Positions 1-7,493 of a stretch of DNA of 17,947 nucleotides are shown piece by piece; the stretch's first letter is position 1; every line of letters starts with the position of its first letter. The notes beneath the pieces were generated by a model that saw only the letters and a list, made by a program, of their open reading frames with translations, searched no databases and was not told where the DNA came from. The stretch spans positions 1 through 17,947 of the forward strand of contig NZ_CALTWS010000029.1 of the NCBI RefSeq assembly GCF_943913055.1, in the 5' to 3' direction. The DNA comes from an uncultured Brevundimonas sp. (GTDB taxonomy: Bacteria; Pseudomonadota; Alphaproteobacteria; Caulobacterales; Caulobacteraceae). The translations under genes were made by a program, and so were the position numbers.

Positions 1-75
1 TTCTTCCGCGACAACACCATGATGCTGTTCGCCGACGCCAAGAAGATGGTCGAGGGGATCGTGAAGGGGCTGTGA
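1..75 (+). CDS. pntB: NAD(P) transhydrogenase subunit beta, C-terminal fragment
   Basis: The window opens inside a gene; only the last 24 codons and a TGA stop are present. The peptide has the pattern NTMMLFADAKKMVEGI and ends in a short hydrophobic tail. This matches the end of proton-translocating NAD(P) transhydrogenase beta subunits, where a NTxMLFGDAK-type segment closes the NADP-binding domain III. The enzyme (EC 7.1.1.1) couples proton flow across the inner membrane to hydride transfer from NADH to NADP+. Here the usual glycine of LFGDAK is alanine. The stop lies three bases before the next start, so the two genes are probably co-transcribed and possibly coupled. The identification depends on one short motif, but that motif is characteristic. 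Confidence 0.8.
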   Translation, partial: FFRDNTMMLFADAKKMVEGIVKGL

Positions 76-78
76 GGC

Positions 79-504
79 ATGGCTGAAAACAAGACCAAGC
101 CCACTCCCGCCTCAGTCGAGGCGTTTATCGACGCCGTGGATCACCCCGGCCGACGCGAGGATGCGCGTGCGGCGCTCGCGCTCCTGAGCGAGGTCACCGG
201 TGAGCCGCCCGTAATGTGGGGACCATCCATCATCGGTTTTGGCCGATATCACTACCGCTACGAATCTGGCCGGGAGGGCGATGCGCCGCTAGTTGGCGTC
301 TCGCCGCGCAAGGCCAACACCGTCTTCTACATGGCCGCCTATGACGACGCGCGGGGTGACTTTCTAAACCGGCTGGGCAAGCACAAGTCCGGCCAGTCCT
401 GCGTCTACGTCAATCGCCTGTCGGACATCGATATGGATGTCCTGCGTGAGATGGCGATCTGGTCCGTCAGGGCCTTGCGCGAGCGTTATCCGTCCGAAGG
501 CTGA
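79..504 (+). CDS. DUF1801 domain protein
   Basis: A 141-residue soluble protein without signal peptide or membrane segment. The middle, about residues 44-85, carries the pattern MWGPSIIGFG, then a YHYRY segment and the VGVSPRKAN stretch that mark DUF1801 (YdhG-like) proteins. This is a small alpha/beta family distantly linked to frataxin-like fold proteins, with no firmly known reaction. The length fits the family. The start is supported by an AAGGGG ribosome site at about 64-69, nine bases before the ATG and inside the end of pntB. This suggests translation linked to the upstream gene. The second half (GKHKSGQSCVYVNRL and later) is also typical. The family is confident; the biological role is unknown. 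Confidence 0.85.
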   Translation: MAENKTKPTPASVEAFIDAVDHPGRREDARAALALLSEVTGEPPVMWGPSIIGFGRYHYRYESGREGDAPLVGVSPRKANTVFYMAAYDDARGDFLNRLGKHKSGQSCVYVNRLSDIDMDVLREMAIWSVRALRERYPSEG

Positions 505-518
505 AGGCTCTATCGCGC

Positions 519-1661
519 ATGCATGAGCGGCGCTATCACGCGCCCGTGAACACGCCAGTCGCCCCAACCTCCACCCCGCATCGCCGTTTCGAGGCGCTGG
601 ATTCCCTGCGCGGGGTCTGTGCGATCCTGGTGGTGATGTTCCACATGCCGGTGGCCAGTCACTGGCGGGACTGGGGGCTGGTCCAGCACGGCTATCTGTT
701 CGTCGACTATTTCTTCGTCCTGTCGGGCTTCGTCATCGCCCATGCCTATGCCGAGCGGCTGAGGACACCGCGCGACGCCGGGCGGTTCATGGTACGCCGC
801 CTGGGGCGGGTCTGGCCGTTGCATGTGCTCATGCTGGCGGCGTTCGTGGGGCTGGAGCTGGCGCGGCTATGGTTCGACATCGACGGCGTCACGCCCTTCA
901 CCCGCGATCGGTCGGTGGAGGCCATCTTCACCAACCTGCTCCTCATTCAGGCCTTCAACATCCATCCCTATCTGACCTGGAACGGCCCGTCGTGGACGCT
1001 GAGCGTGGAGGTCGGCTGCTATGTGGTTTTCGCCGCCCTGCTGCTGCTGGCCCCGCGTCGCTGGCGCTGGATCGGGGTGGTGATGGCGGTGATCGGGGCC
1101 GTGATGGTGCTGCTTTTCGCGCGGCGCTGGATGAACACCACCTACGATCTGGCTTTTCCGCGCGCCGTCTATGGCTTCTTCCTGGGCGCGGCCTTGCAGG
1201 GGATCTGGCTGCGCATCCCGCGCCTCAAGGGTGGCGCGGCGACGCTGCTGGAGATCGCGGTGCTTCTGACCATCGGCCTGTTCATCGCCTGGGTGACCGG
1301 GCCGGTGACGGTGGCGGTGACGCTGCTGTTCGTCCTCGGCGTCTGGGTCTTCGCGGGCGAGGAGGGAGTTGTGTCCCGCCTGCTGGACACCCGGCCCCTG
1401 GTGACTCTGGGGCGTTGGTCCTTCTCGATCTACATGGTCCACATGTTCGTGATCACGGTCATGCTGATCGTGGCGCGAAAGCTGGACTGGATGCCGAATG
1501 GACGGCGCATCGACTTCGGCTCGGTCTGGCTGAACGACCTGTTCGCCGTGGGCCTGTTCGTCGGCATCGTCGGACTGGCACTGCTGGCGTACCGGTTCGT
1601 CGAGATCCCGGCCCAGCGCTGGATCGACCGCAGGACCAAGCCTGCTTCGGCGTTGAAATAA
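519..1661 (+). CDS. Membrane acyltransferase, acyltransferase-3 family
   Basis: A 380-residue integral membrane protein. After a short cytoplasmic tail the sequence FEALDSLRGVCAI...MFHM (about residues 24-43, with H42 the usual essential histidine) and the FVDYFFVLSGF segment (about 61-71) are hallmarks of acyltransferase-3 (OafA/NodX-like) proteins. These transfer acetyl or other short acyl groups to surface sugars or lipids. About ten hydrophobic segments follow, which fits the family topology. There is no C-terminal SGNH domain, so this is the membrane-only form. The substrate cannot be deduced, as no polysaccharide genes are nearby. The start is uncertain: the ATG used lacks a well-spaced ribosome site, and a GTG at 546 would remove nine residues without touching the domain. 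Confidence 0.88.
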   Translation: MHERRYHAPVNTPVAPTSTPHRRFEALDSLRGVCAILVVMFHMPVASHWRDWGLVQHGYLFVDYFFVLSGFVIAHAYAERLRTPRDAGRFMVRRLGRVWPLHVLMLAAFVGLELARLWFDIDGVTPFTRDRSVEAIFTNLLLIQAFNIHPYLTWNGPSWTLSVEVGCYVVFAALLLLAPRRWRWIGVVMAVIGAVMVLLFARRWMNTTYDLAFPRAVYGFFLGAALQGIWLRIPRLKGGAATLLEIAVLLTIGLFIAWVTGPVTVAVTLLFVLGVWVFAGEEGVVSRLLDTRPLVTLGRWSFSIYMVHMFVITVMLIVARKLDWMPNGRRIDFGSVWLNDLFAVGLFVGIVGLALLAYRFVEIPAQRWIDRRTKPASALK

Positions 1662-1663
1662 TC

Positions 1664-1793
1664 CGCTCATCCCGGCGAAAGCCGGGACCCAGTTCTGTCC
1701 AGCTCGGCGCTGGCGTCTCAGGACATGGCGAGACGGAAGACACTGAGACCGACCATCCAAAGCTCTGGGTCCCGGCTTTCGCCCGGATGAGCG
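1664..1793. repeat. Inverted pair of REP-like palindromic units
   Basis: Two 29-base arms at 1664-1692 and 1765-1793 are reverse complements of each other with one mismatch, separated by 72 bases. Each arm can also fold on itself. In the left arm, bases 1670-1687 form a seven-pair stem closed by a GAAA loop; in the right arm the one mismatch disturbs the same stem. This is the arrangement of a REP pair (BIME-like). The element starts two bases after the acyltransferase stop and ends before the convergent small gene, where such elements usually sit. It may fold into a long hairpin in RNA and act as a bidirectional terminator or 3-prime stabiliser. No RAYT transposase is in the window. Confidence 0.85.
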
Positions 1794-1806
1794 GAATGAG
1801 TGGGTC

Positions 1807-2046
1807 TCAAGCCGCCATGCGGAAGTCTTCTGACGGGTCGAAGGCCGGGCGGGCCTCGTCCCACAGAGCGTCTTCTTCGGCATAGCGGGCCGACAGGCGG
1901 GCATCGATGACGTCGATCACCTGCTCTTCCAGACGGTCCCAGACGACGGCCAGAGCACCCAGACCATCCCCTTCGCAGGGCACGATCAGATAGCGGGACG
2001 ACGAGACGGCGGAAGCGGGGGCGAAGCGGCTGGCAATGCGGGTCAT
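1807..2046 (-). CDS. Small protein of unknown function (79 codons)
   Basis: A short minus-strand gene that I do not recognise. The product begins MTRIASRF, has a hydrophobic-to-acidic middle (YLIVPCEGDGLGALAVVWDRL) and an acidic C-terminus rich in Asp, Glu and Ala. There is no signal peptide or clear membrane helix. I chose the ATG at 2046 because a GGAG ribosome site lies eight bases upstream; an in-frame ATG at 2088 would add 14 residues but has no such site. It is divergent from the WYL regulator, with an 86-base gap, so it could be a target of that regulator. Codon usage looks like its neighbours. It could be a chance frame, but the ribosome site and the position between repeat and regulator favour a real gene. 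Confidence 0.6.
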   Translation of the reverse strand: MTRIASRFAPASAVSSSRYLIVPCEGDGLGALAVVWDRLEEQVIDVIDARLSARYAEEDALWDEARPAFDPSEDFRMAA

Positions 2047-2132
2047 GGGGTCAACTCCGGGACGCGGGACTGCGTTGAGACTGACCATGAGACAGTGTTG
2101 CGTCAGAAACGGTCGTATGTCAGGAAAAAATC

Positions 2133-3122
2133 ATGAGACACGAGAAGGCCGGCATGATGATCGAACTGGCGCGCCGCATGGCCGCCAGCGCCGAAGGCCT
2201 GACGCTGGACGACATCGTGCGCGAGATGGGCGTCGGCCGTCGCACCGCCGAGCGGATGCGCGACGCCATCCTGGACCTGTATCCCCAGACGGAAGAGGTG
2301 TCGGACTGGCCGCACAAGCGCTGGCGTATCCGCGGCGGGCTGTCCGCCTTCGAACAGGCCCCGACGGCCGAGGAACTGGTCGAACTGACGCGGGCCGCGC
2401 AAGGCCTGCGCGCCACGGGCGAGCCGGGGCGGGCCCAGGCGCTGGAAAGTCTGGAGCGCAAGCTGAAGTCGGCCATCCGCTCCACGACCCTGAACCGCCT
2501 GGCCCCCGATCTGGAAGCGCTGGTGCGGGCCGAGACCCTGGCGGTGCAGGCGGGGCCCCGCGCCTCGGCCGACGAGGCCGTGCTGGCCGAGGTGCGTCAG
2601 GCCGTTCTGGCGGGCCAGCCCCTGGGTTTCATCTACAGCCGGCCGGGGGCCGAGGCGCGCCGCCGGGTCATGACCCCCTGCGGCCTGATGTTCGGTCGCG
2701 CCAACTATCTGGTCGCCGCCGAGCCGGACAGCGGCACGATCAAGACCTTTCGCCTGGACCGGATGAGCGCGGTCAAGGCCGAGCCGGGCGTCGCCGTGCC
2801 GCCTGCCGATTTCGACCTTCAGGTCTTCGCAGGCCAGTCCTTCGGTATCTATCAGGACGCCATCGAGGATGTGGTGCTGAAGATCACGCCCGAAGGGGCC
2901 GCCGAGGCCCGCGTCTGGCGCTGGCATCCGACCCAGTCGCTGGAGGACCAGCCGGATGGCGGCGTCATCGTCCGCTTCCGCGCCTCGGGGATGCGCGAAC
3001 TGGCCTGGCACCTGTTCAGCTGGGGCCGGCAGGCGATCATTCTGGCCCCGGAGCGGCTGAAGACGGTGATGGCCGAAGAACTTGCGGCGGCGCAGGCTGC
3101 CCTCGATCAGTCGCAGACGTGA
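2133..3122 (+). CDS. WYL-domain transcriptional regulator (YafY type)
   Basis: A 329-residue cytoplasmic DNA-binding protein. Residues about 8-60 form a winged helix-turn-helix of the DeoR-like HTH_11 class (LTLDDIVREMGVGRRTAERM contains the turn). Residues about 145-215 are the WYL ligand-sensing domain, with FIY near 166-168, RVMTPCGL near 178-185, a YLVA strand and FRLDRM near 206-211. The C-terminal part (about 240-325) looks like the WCX extension, including a WHLFSWG segment. In the naming motif the tryptophan is replaced by asparagine (N191-Y-L). Members sense oligonucleotides, nucleotides or other small molecules and repress or activate neighbouring genes. The start has an AGGA site seven to eight bases upstream. 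The regulated gene may be the divergent small gene or itself. Confidence 0.9.
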   Translation: MRHEKAGMMIELARRMAASAEGLTLDDIVREMGVGRRTAERMRDAILDLYPQTEEVSDWPHKRWRIRGGLSAFEQAPTAEELVELTRAAQGLRATGEPGRAQALESLERKLKSAIRSTTLNRLAPDLEALVRAETLAVQAGPRASADEAVLAEVRQAVLAGQPLGFIYSRPGAEARRRVMTPCGLMFGRANYLVAAEPDSGTIKTFRLDRMSAVKAEPGVAVPPADFDLQVFAGQSFGIYQDAIEDVVLKITPEGAAEARVWRWHPTQSLEDQPDGGVIVRFRASGMRELAWHLFSWGRQAIILAPERLKTVMAEELAAAQAALDQSQT

Positions 3123-3190
3123 ACCGGATTTAAGGCGACGTCGCGCGCGCGATCTCGCTAACGTCGAGGCTCGAAACCGGGGGATGATGC

Positions 3191-4627
3191 ATGAGCGGAC
3201 GACGACTGGTCCTTTGCGCAGCGGCCATGCTGATGGTGTCCACGCTTTCGGCCTGTGCGACTGCGTCGCCGCCGGTCATCGCCCGGACCCCCGGCAAGGC
3301 CCAGCCCGCTGCCGAGGTCGCCGTGACGCGCGATGGTGACGTCTGGACCGCCGACTATGTCTTCGCCGACGATGCGCCCGTCTGGGGCTTCGACCGGTCG
3401 ACCGTCATCGAGGGCACGCGCGAACCCTGGCGACCCCGCGACTGGCAGGTGACGACGCCCGGCGTCGTTCTGGAGCGCGTCGGGGATCTGGACGTGCTGC
3501 GCAGCCTGGACGGTCGTCCAGTGCCGCGGCGGGTCAGCCTGCGCCTGACGCCCAGCAGCGACGATCTGGAGGCCGACTATTCGATCCTGAAATTTACCGA
3601 CGGCTCCGTGGCCATGTACAGCGGGGCCTTTGACGTCTTTCCGCTGCCGTCGCTGGAGGCCATTCCCGAAACGATGGAGCGCGGCACGGAGCGCGAATGG
3701 GGCGCGGTGCGGATCACCTGGACCGACCGTGCCGGTCCGGTGCTGCTGAAGGGCGAGCGGCTGGCCCAGGCGACGGCCCAGGACGCCAATGCCTATGTCC
3801 TGTTCGGCCAGGCCCAGATGAAGGAGATGGACCGGCTGGTCACGGTGGTCGATCCCGAACTGCCAGCCTGGCTGGTCGCCAATATCGAGGATTTCGCGCC
3901 GCGGGTGATCGACTACTACGGCCAGAGGCTGGGACCGGGCGAGACGCGACGACCGACCATCATGGCCAGCTGGTATGGCCCCAACCCCACCCACACCAGT
4001 CTGAGCGGCAGCGTCCTGCCCGGACTGATCACAGCGAGTTTCGAGGGGCAGGCCCTGTTGACCGAGGAACCGGACATTCTGGCGCGGAACCGCTGGTTCA
4101 TCGGGCACGAGGGCGCGCATTTCTGGCTGGGCCAGACGGTGCGCTACGAGCGGGCGCGGGAAGCCTGGATCACCGAGGGCGGGGCGGACCTGATGGCTGT
4201 CCGCGCGCTCAAGACGCTGGACCCGACCTATGACGCGCGGGCCGAGCTGCAGCTGGAAGTCGATGACTGCGTCAAGCTGGGCAACCGGCCGGTCAGCGAG
4301 GCCGGGCGGCGCGGCGAACACCGCGCCTTCTACGCCTGCGGGGCCGTGTTCGCCCTGGTGGCGGAGGCGGCGCAGAAGCGGGCGACCGGCGGCGACTGGT
4401 TCGACTTTCTGAAGCCCCTGATCGACCAGAACCGCGAGGATGGCGTCCTGACGCGTGAGGAATGGCTGACGCACCTGACGGCGGTTTCAGGCGATCCCGA
4501 ACTGAGGGCGCAGATCGAGGTCCTGCTGGACACCGGATTTGCCGATCCGACGCCGGTCATCGCCGCCCTGTTCGACCGCTCGGGTGTCGGCTACCGCCTG
4601 GCAGACGGTGAGATCGAGCTGATCTAG
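3191..4627 (+). CDS. Exported lipoprotein with M1-like zinc metallopeptidase domain
   Basis: A 478-residue protein starting with a lipoprotein signal; the lipobox is L19-S-A-C22, with no aspartate after the cysteine, which points to the outer membrane. The zinc site is H306-E-G-A-H310, followed after exactly 18 residues by E329 in a WITEGGADL context. This is the HExxH-x18-E gluzincin pattern of M1 aminopeptidases. A YACGAVF segment near 381-387 resembles the YxxGA helix that follows in M1 enzymes. I do not see the GAMEN exopeptidase motif, so N-terminal trimming activity is not assured. The N-terminal 230 residues look like a beta-rich domain. M61-like peptidases are the alternative. Its stop overlaps the convergent regulator gene by four bases. 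Confidence 0.72.
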   Translation: MSGRRLVLCAAAMLMVSTLSACATASPPVIARTPGKAQPAAEVAVTRDGDVWTADYVFADDAPVWGFDRSTVIEGTREPWRPRDWQVTTPGVVLERVGDLDVLRSLDGRPVPRRVSLRLTPSSDDLEADYSILKFTDGSVAMYSGAFDVFPLPSLEAIPETMERGTEREWGAVRITWTDRAGPVLLKGERLAQATAQDANAYVLFGQAQMKEMDRLVTVVDPELPAWLVANIEDFAPRVIDYYGQRLGPGETRRPTIMASWYGPNPTHTSLSGSVLPGLITASFEGQALLTEEPDILARNRWFIGHEGAHFWLGQTVRYERAREAWITEGGADLMAVRALKTLDPTYDARAELQLEVDDCVKLGNRPVSEAGRRGEHRAFYACGAVFALVAEAAQKRATGGDWFDFLKPLIDQNREDGVLTREEWLTHLTAVSGDPELRAQIEVLLDTGFADPTPVIAALFDRSGVGYRLADGEIELI

Positions 4628-6039
4628 GTCGTCGCGAATGGATAGGGGCTGACCGACTTGGACCAGTCGTCGACCGTCAGGGGGCGGTCCACCGGCGGCG
4701 CAGCTCGCTCGGCGCAGGGGTGGCGGTGGCACAGGCGGCAGGCGGGGCCGATAGGTGTCACCTCAGGCGTGGCCAGATCCAGGCCGCGTGCGTAGGTCAA
4801 GCGGTGCGCATGCTTCAGCTCGCACCCCAGGCCGATGGCCAGATCGTGGCCCTCGGTGAAGGCATCGCTGCCCTGGCGGTCGACGGTGCGGGCCAGGGTG
4901 AACCAGCGCCCACCGTCCGGTGTCTCGATGATCTGGGTGACGATTCGGCCCGGGGTGCGAAAGGCGCTGTGTAGTCGCCAGCGCGGACAGGCCCCGCCGA
5001 ACCGCGAGAAAGGAAAGCGGCCCGAGGCATAGCGTTTGGAGATATTACCCGCCTGATCGACCCGCATCAGGAAGAAGGGCACGCCGCGGGCCGTCGGCCG
5101 CGACAGGGTCGTCAGGCGATGCGCCGCCTGCTCCCAGGACACACCGAACCGCGCCTGGAGCCGGGCCATGTCGTAGCCTGTCTCCTCGGCCGCACGCTGG
5201 AATGCGCCATAGGGCATCAGGATGGCGGCGGCGAGCGTGTTGGTCAGAGCCACCTTCAACAGGCGACGGGTCGCCTCGTCTGGCGCGGCGGCGGCCTCGG
5301 CCAGGGCGGTCATTTCGGGGTCATGCTCGGATAGCGCCAACTGGAAGGCGACGGCAAAGGCGCGTGACGACGGACCCAAGGTCTCGGACAGCAGCAGGCG
5401 ACGCCGGTGAAAGTCGAACCGTCGCGTCCACTCCACCATGACGTCGGCGGGCAGGGTCCGCACGCTCAGGCCGTGGGCCGATTGCAGGCGGGCGCGGGCC
5501 CGTGTCTCGAACGGTTCGCCCGGCGTGGCGGCGTCCAGTGCAGCCGCCAGCGCCTCGCCCAGCGTATCCAGTTCGGGAAAATGGTTGGCGCGGGCCTGGA
5601 TGTAGTCGCGGACCCAGTCGGCGGGGCTGTCGTCGTCGCCGCCGGTCTCGGCCCTGTCGCGCGTGCGGCGGTCGGCAAAGGCGCGGTAGAGCCGCAACAG
5701 GGCATCCGCCGCCGCGGGCTGATCCTCGGCCATCTGCACGATCTCGTGGCGCGGCACGCTCAGCCCCTGAAACAGGGGATCGGCAAGGGCCTCGGCCAGT
5801 TCCGCCTCCGACGCCGTGCCCCCCGATTGGCCCAGGGTGCGCAAGTCCACGTCATAGGTGTCGGCGAGACGCAACAGAAGCTGGGCGGACACGGGCCGCT
5901 GGTTCCGCTCTATGTGGTTCAGATAGCTGGGGGAAACACCCAGATCGGCGGCCATGGCCGTCTGGGTCAGCGACAGATCGCGCCGCAGCCGCTTCAGCCG
6001 CCCGCCCAGAAACAGTTTGCGATCCGCCGCCGTATCCAT
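4624..6039 (-). CDS. ScfR/RamB-like short-chain fatty acyl transcriptional regulator
   Basis: A 471-residue regulator. Residues about 14-69 are a Cro/CI-type helix-turn-helix (LSLTQTAMAADLGVSPSYLN). A middle region follows, then an IrrE/ImmA-related domain (about 195-320) and the C-terminal ScfR/DUF2083 part. The latter shows GVPFFLMRVDQAGNISKR, FSRFGGACPRW and a cysteine cluster C434-x2-C437-x4-C442 (CRLCHRHPC). The IrrE-like region has no HExxH, so it is presumably a ligand sensor and not a protease. Relatives control acetate and fatty-acid use (RamB in actinobacteria, ScfR in rhizobia), with acyl-CoA-type effectors proposed. It is divergent from isocitrate lyase, so control of aceA and of itself is the natural inference. 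No clear ribosome site precedes the ATG, and a palindrome starts six bases upstream. Confidence 0.88.
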   Translation of the reverse strand: MDTAADRKLFLGGRLKRLRRDLSLTQTAMAADLGVSPSYLNHIERNQRPVSAQLLLRLADTYDVDLRTLGQSGGTASEAELAEALADPLFQGLSVPRHEIVQMAEDQPAAADALLRLYRAFADRRTRDRAETGGDDDSPADWVRDYIQARANHFPELDTLGEALAAALDAATPGEPFETRARARLQSAHGLSVRTLPADVMVEWTRRFDFHRRRLLLSETLGPSSRAFAVAFQLALSEHDPEMTALAEAAAAPDEATRRLLKVALTNTLAAAILMPYGAFQRAAEETGYDMARLQARFGVSWEQAAHRLTTLSRPTARGVPFFLMRVDQAGNISKRYASGRFPFSRFGGACPRWRLHSAFRTPGRIVTQIIETPDGGRWFTLARTVDRQGSDAFTEGHDLAIGLGCELKHAHRLTYARGLDLATPEVTPIGPACRLCHRHPCAERAAPPVDRPLTVDDWSKSVSPYPFATT

Positions 6040-6045
6040 TCGGGC

Positions 6046-6101
6046 ATGATGTCACATCATGACTTAACAGCAAGTGTCATAGTGTGACTGAATGACATCA
6101 T
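6046..6101. promoter_or_regulatory. Palindromic operator candidates in the scfR-aceA intergenic region
   Basis: Bases 6046-6060 form a perfect palindrome, ATGATGT-C-ACATCAT. A second dyad, TGTCAT-N11-ATGACA, spans 6075-6097. The 9-mer TGACATCAT occurs on the plus strand at 6093-6101 and on the minus strand at 6046-6054, giving a perfect inverted repeat across 38 bases. The region is AT-richer than its surroundings. The left site abuts the regulator start codon and the right sites lie 100 bases before aceA. A TATTAT at 6119-6124 could be the -10 box of aceA, but I see no convincing -35. Binding by the ScfR-like protein is inference; the symmetry is directly visible. Confidence 0.6.
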
Positions 6102-6198
6102 TGCTCTGCTTCGAACTGTATTATTCGTGACTTGGCCGTGTTTCGTGGGCTCGACACCCGGCGCAACCGGCCGGGCACCCTGAGCAGAGATCCAGACC

Positions 6199-7479
6199 AT
6201 GACCACCTTCGCCGACCTGGTGCCTTCGCCCGCCGGCCGTTTCGACGGCATCGAGCGCCCCTATACGCCAGAGGATGTCCTGCGCCTGCGCGGCTCCGTG
6301 CCGATCACCCACACCCTGGCCGAGCGTGGGGCGAACCGCCTGTGGGAGCTGCTGCACTCCGAGCCCTACATCAACGCCTTGGGTGCTGTGACCGGCAACC
6401 AGGCCATGCAGATGGTCCGCGCGGGGCTGAAGGCCATCTATCTGTCGGGATGGCAGGTCGCTGCCGACGCCAACACCGCCGGGGCCATGTATCCGGACCA
6501 GTCGCTGTACCCGGCCAATGCCGCGCCCGAGCTGTGCCGCCGGATCAACCGCACCCTGCAACGCGCCGATCAGATCGAACATGCCGAGGGCGGGGCCAAG
6601 CGCGACTGGTTCGCTCCCATCGTCGCCGATGCCGAGGCCGGTTTCGGCGGCCCGCTGAACAGCTTCGAGATCATGAAGGCCTTCATCGAGGCGGGCGCCG
6701 CCGGCGTCCACTTCGAGGACCAGCTGGCGTCGGAGAAAAAGTGCGGCCACCTGGGCGGCAAGGTCCTGATCCCGACCCAGGCGCATGAGCGCAATCTGGT
6801 GGCCGCCCGTCTGGCCGCCGACGTCATGGGCACCCCGACCATCACGGTCGCCCGCACGGACGCGGAAAGCGCCCAGCTGATCACCTCGGACATCGACGAG
6901 CGCGACCAGCCCTTCATCGACCGCGACAATCGTACGCCAGAGGGCTTCTTCCGCCTGAAGGAAGGCACGGGCCTGGATCACTGCATCGCGCGCGGTCTCA
7001 GCTACGCCAACATCGCCGACCTGCTGTGGTGGGAAACCAGCCACCCCGATCTGGACGATGCCAAGAAGTTCGCCGAAGCGATCCAGAAGGAACATCCCGG
7101 CAAGCTGATGGCCTACAACTGCTCGCCCTCCTTCAACTGGAAGGCCAAGTTGGACGACGCCACCATCGCCAAGTTCCAGCGCGAGCTGGGGGCCATGGGC
7201 TACAAGTTCCAGTTCGTGACGCTGGCCGGCTTCCACAGCCTGAACAACGGCATGTTCGAGCTGGCCGACGGCTACCGCGATCGTGGCATGGCCGCCTATT
7301 CCGAGTTGCAACAGCGCGAGTTCGCCAACGAGGCCATCGGTTACACCGCCACCCGCCACCAGCGCGAGGTCGGCACCGGCTACTTTGACCAAGTGGCCAC
7401 CGTCATCTCCAACGGCCAGTCCTCGACGACGGCCATGAAGGAATCGACCGAAACCGCCCAGTTCCAAGCCGCCGAATAG
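6199..7479 (+). CDS. aceA: Isocitrate lyase
   Basis: A 426-residue cytoplasmic enzyme (EC 4.1.3.1) that cleaves isocitrate to succinate and glyoxylate, the entry step of the glyoxylate shunt used on acetate and fatty acids. The catalytic signature KKCGH is at residues 180-184, with C182 as the catalytic cysteine. SGW at 83-85, the metal-binding HFED segment at 171-174 and NCSPSFNW near the C-terminal third are also present. The length is that of the short bacterial (E. coli-type) form. No bases are lost or frames broken. The ribosome site before the ATG is weak (GAGCAGAGA). The gene is divergent from the ScfR-like regulator and is followed 14 bases later by a small gene in the same operon. 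Malate synthase is not in the window. Confidence 0.98.
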   Translation: MTTFADLVPSPAGRFDGIERPYTPEDVLRLRGSVPITHTLAERGANRLWELLHSEPYINALGAVTGNQAMQMVRAGLKAIYLSGWQVAADANTAGAMYPDQSLYPANAAPELCRRINRTLQRADQIEHAEGGAKRDWFAPIVADAEAGFGGPLNSFEIMKAFIEAGAAGVHFEDQLASEKKCGHLGGKVLIPTQAHERNLVAARLAADVMGTPTITVARTDAESAQLITSDIDERDQPFIDRDNRTPEGFFRLKEGTGLDHCIARGLSYANIADLLWWETSHPDLDDAKKFAEAIQKEHPGKLMAYNCSPSFNWKAKLDDATIAKFQRELGAMGYKFQFVTLAGFHSLNNGMFELADGYRDRGMAAYSELQQREFANEAIGYTATRHQREVGTGYFDQVATVISNGQSSTTAMKESTETAQFQAAE

Positions 7480-7493
7480 TCAGGAGACAGACC

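Noticed and set aside
867..1904. Long minus-strand open frame opposite the acyltransferase
   Set aside because: Its product is rich in His, Gln, Arg and Pro with no domain, typical of an antisense frame in high-GC DNA; the plus-strand frame has clear acyltransferase motifs.
6121..7467. 448-codon minus-strand open frame opposite aceA
   Set aside because: Antisense shadow of isocitrate lyase, without motifs or a ribosome site.
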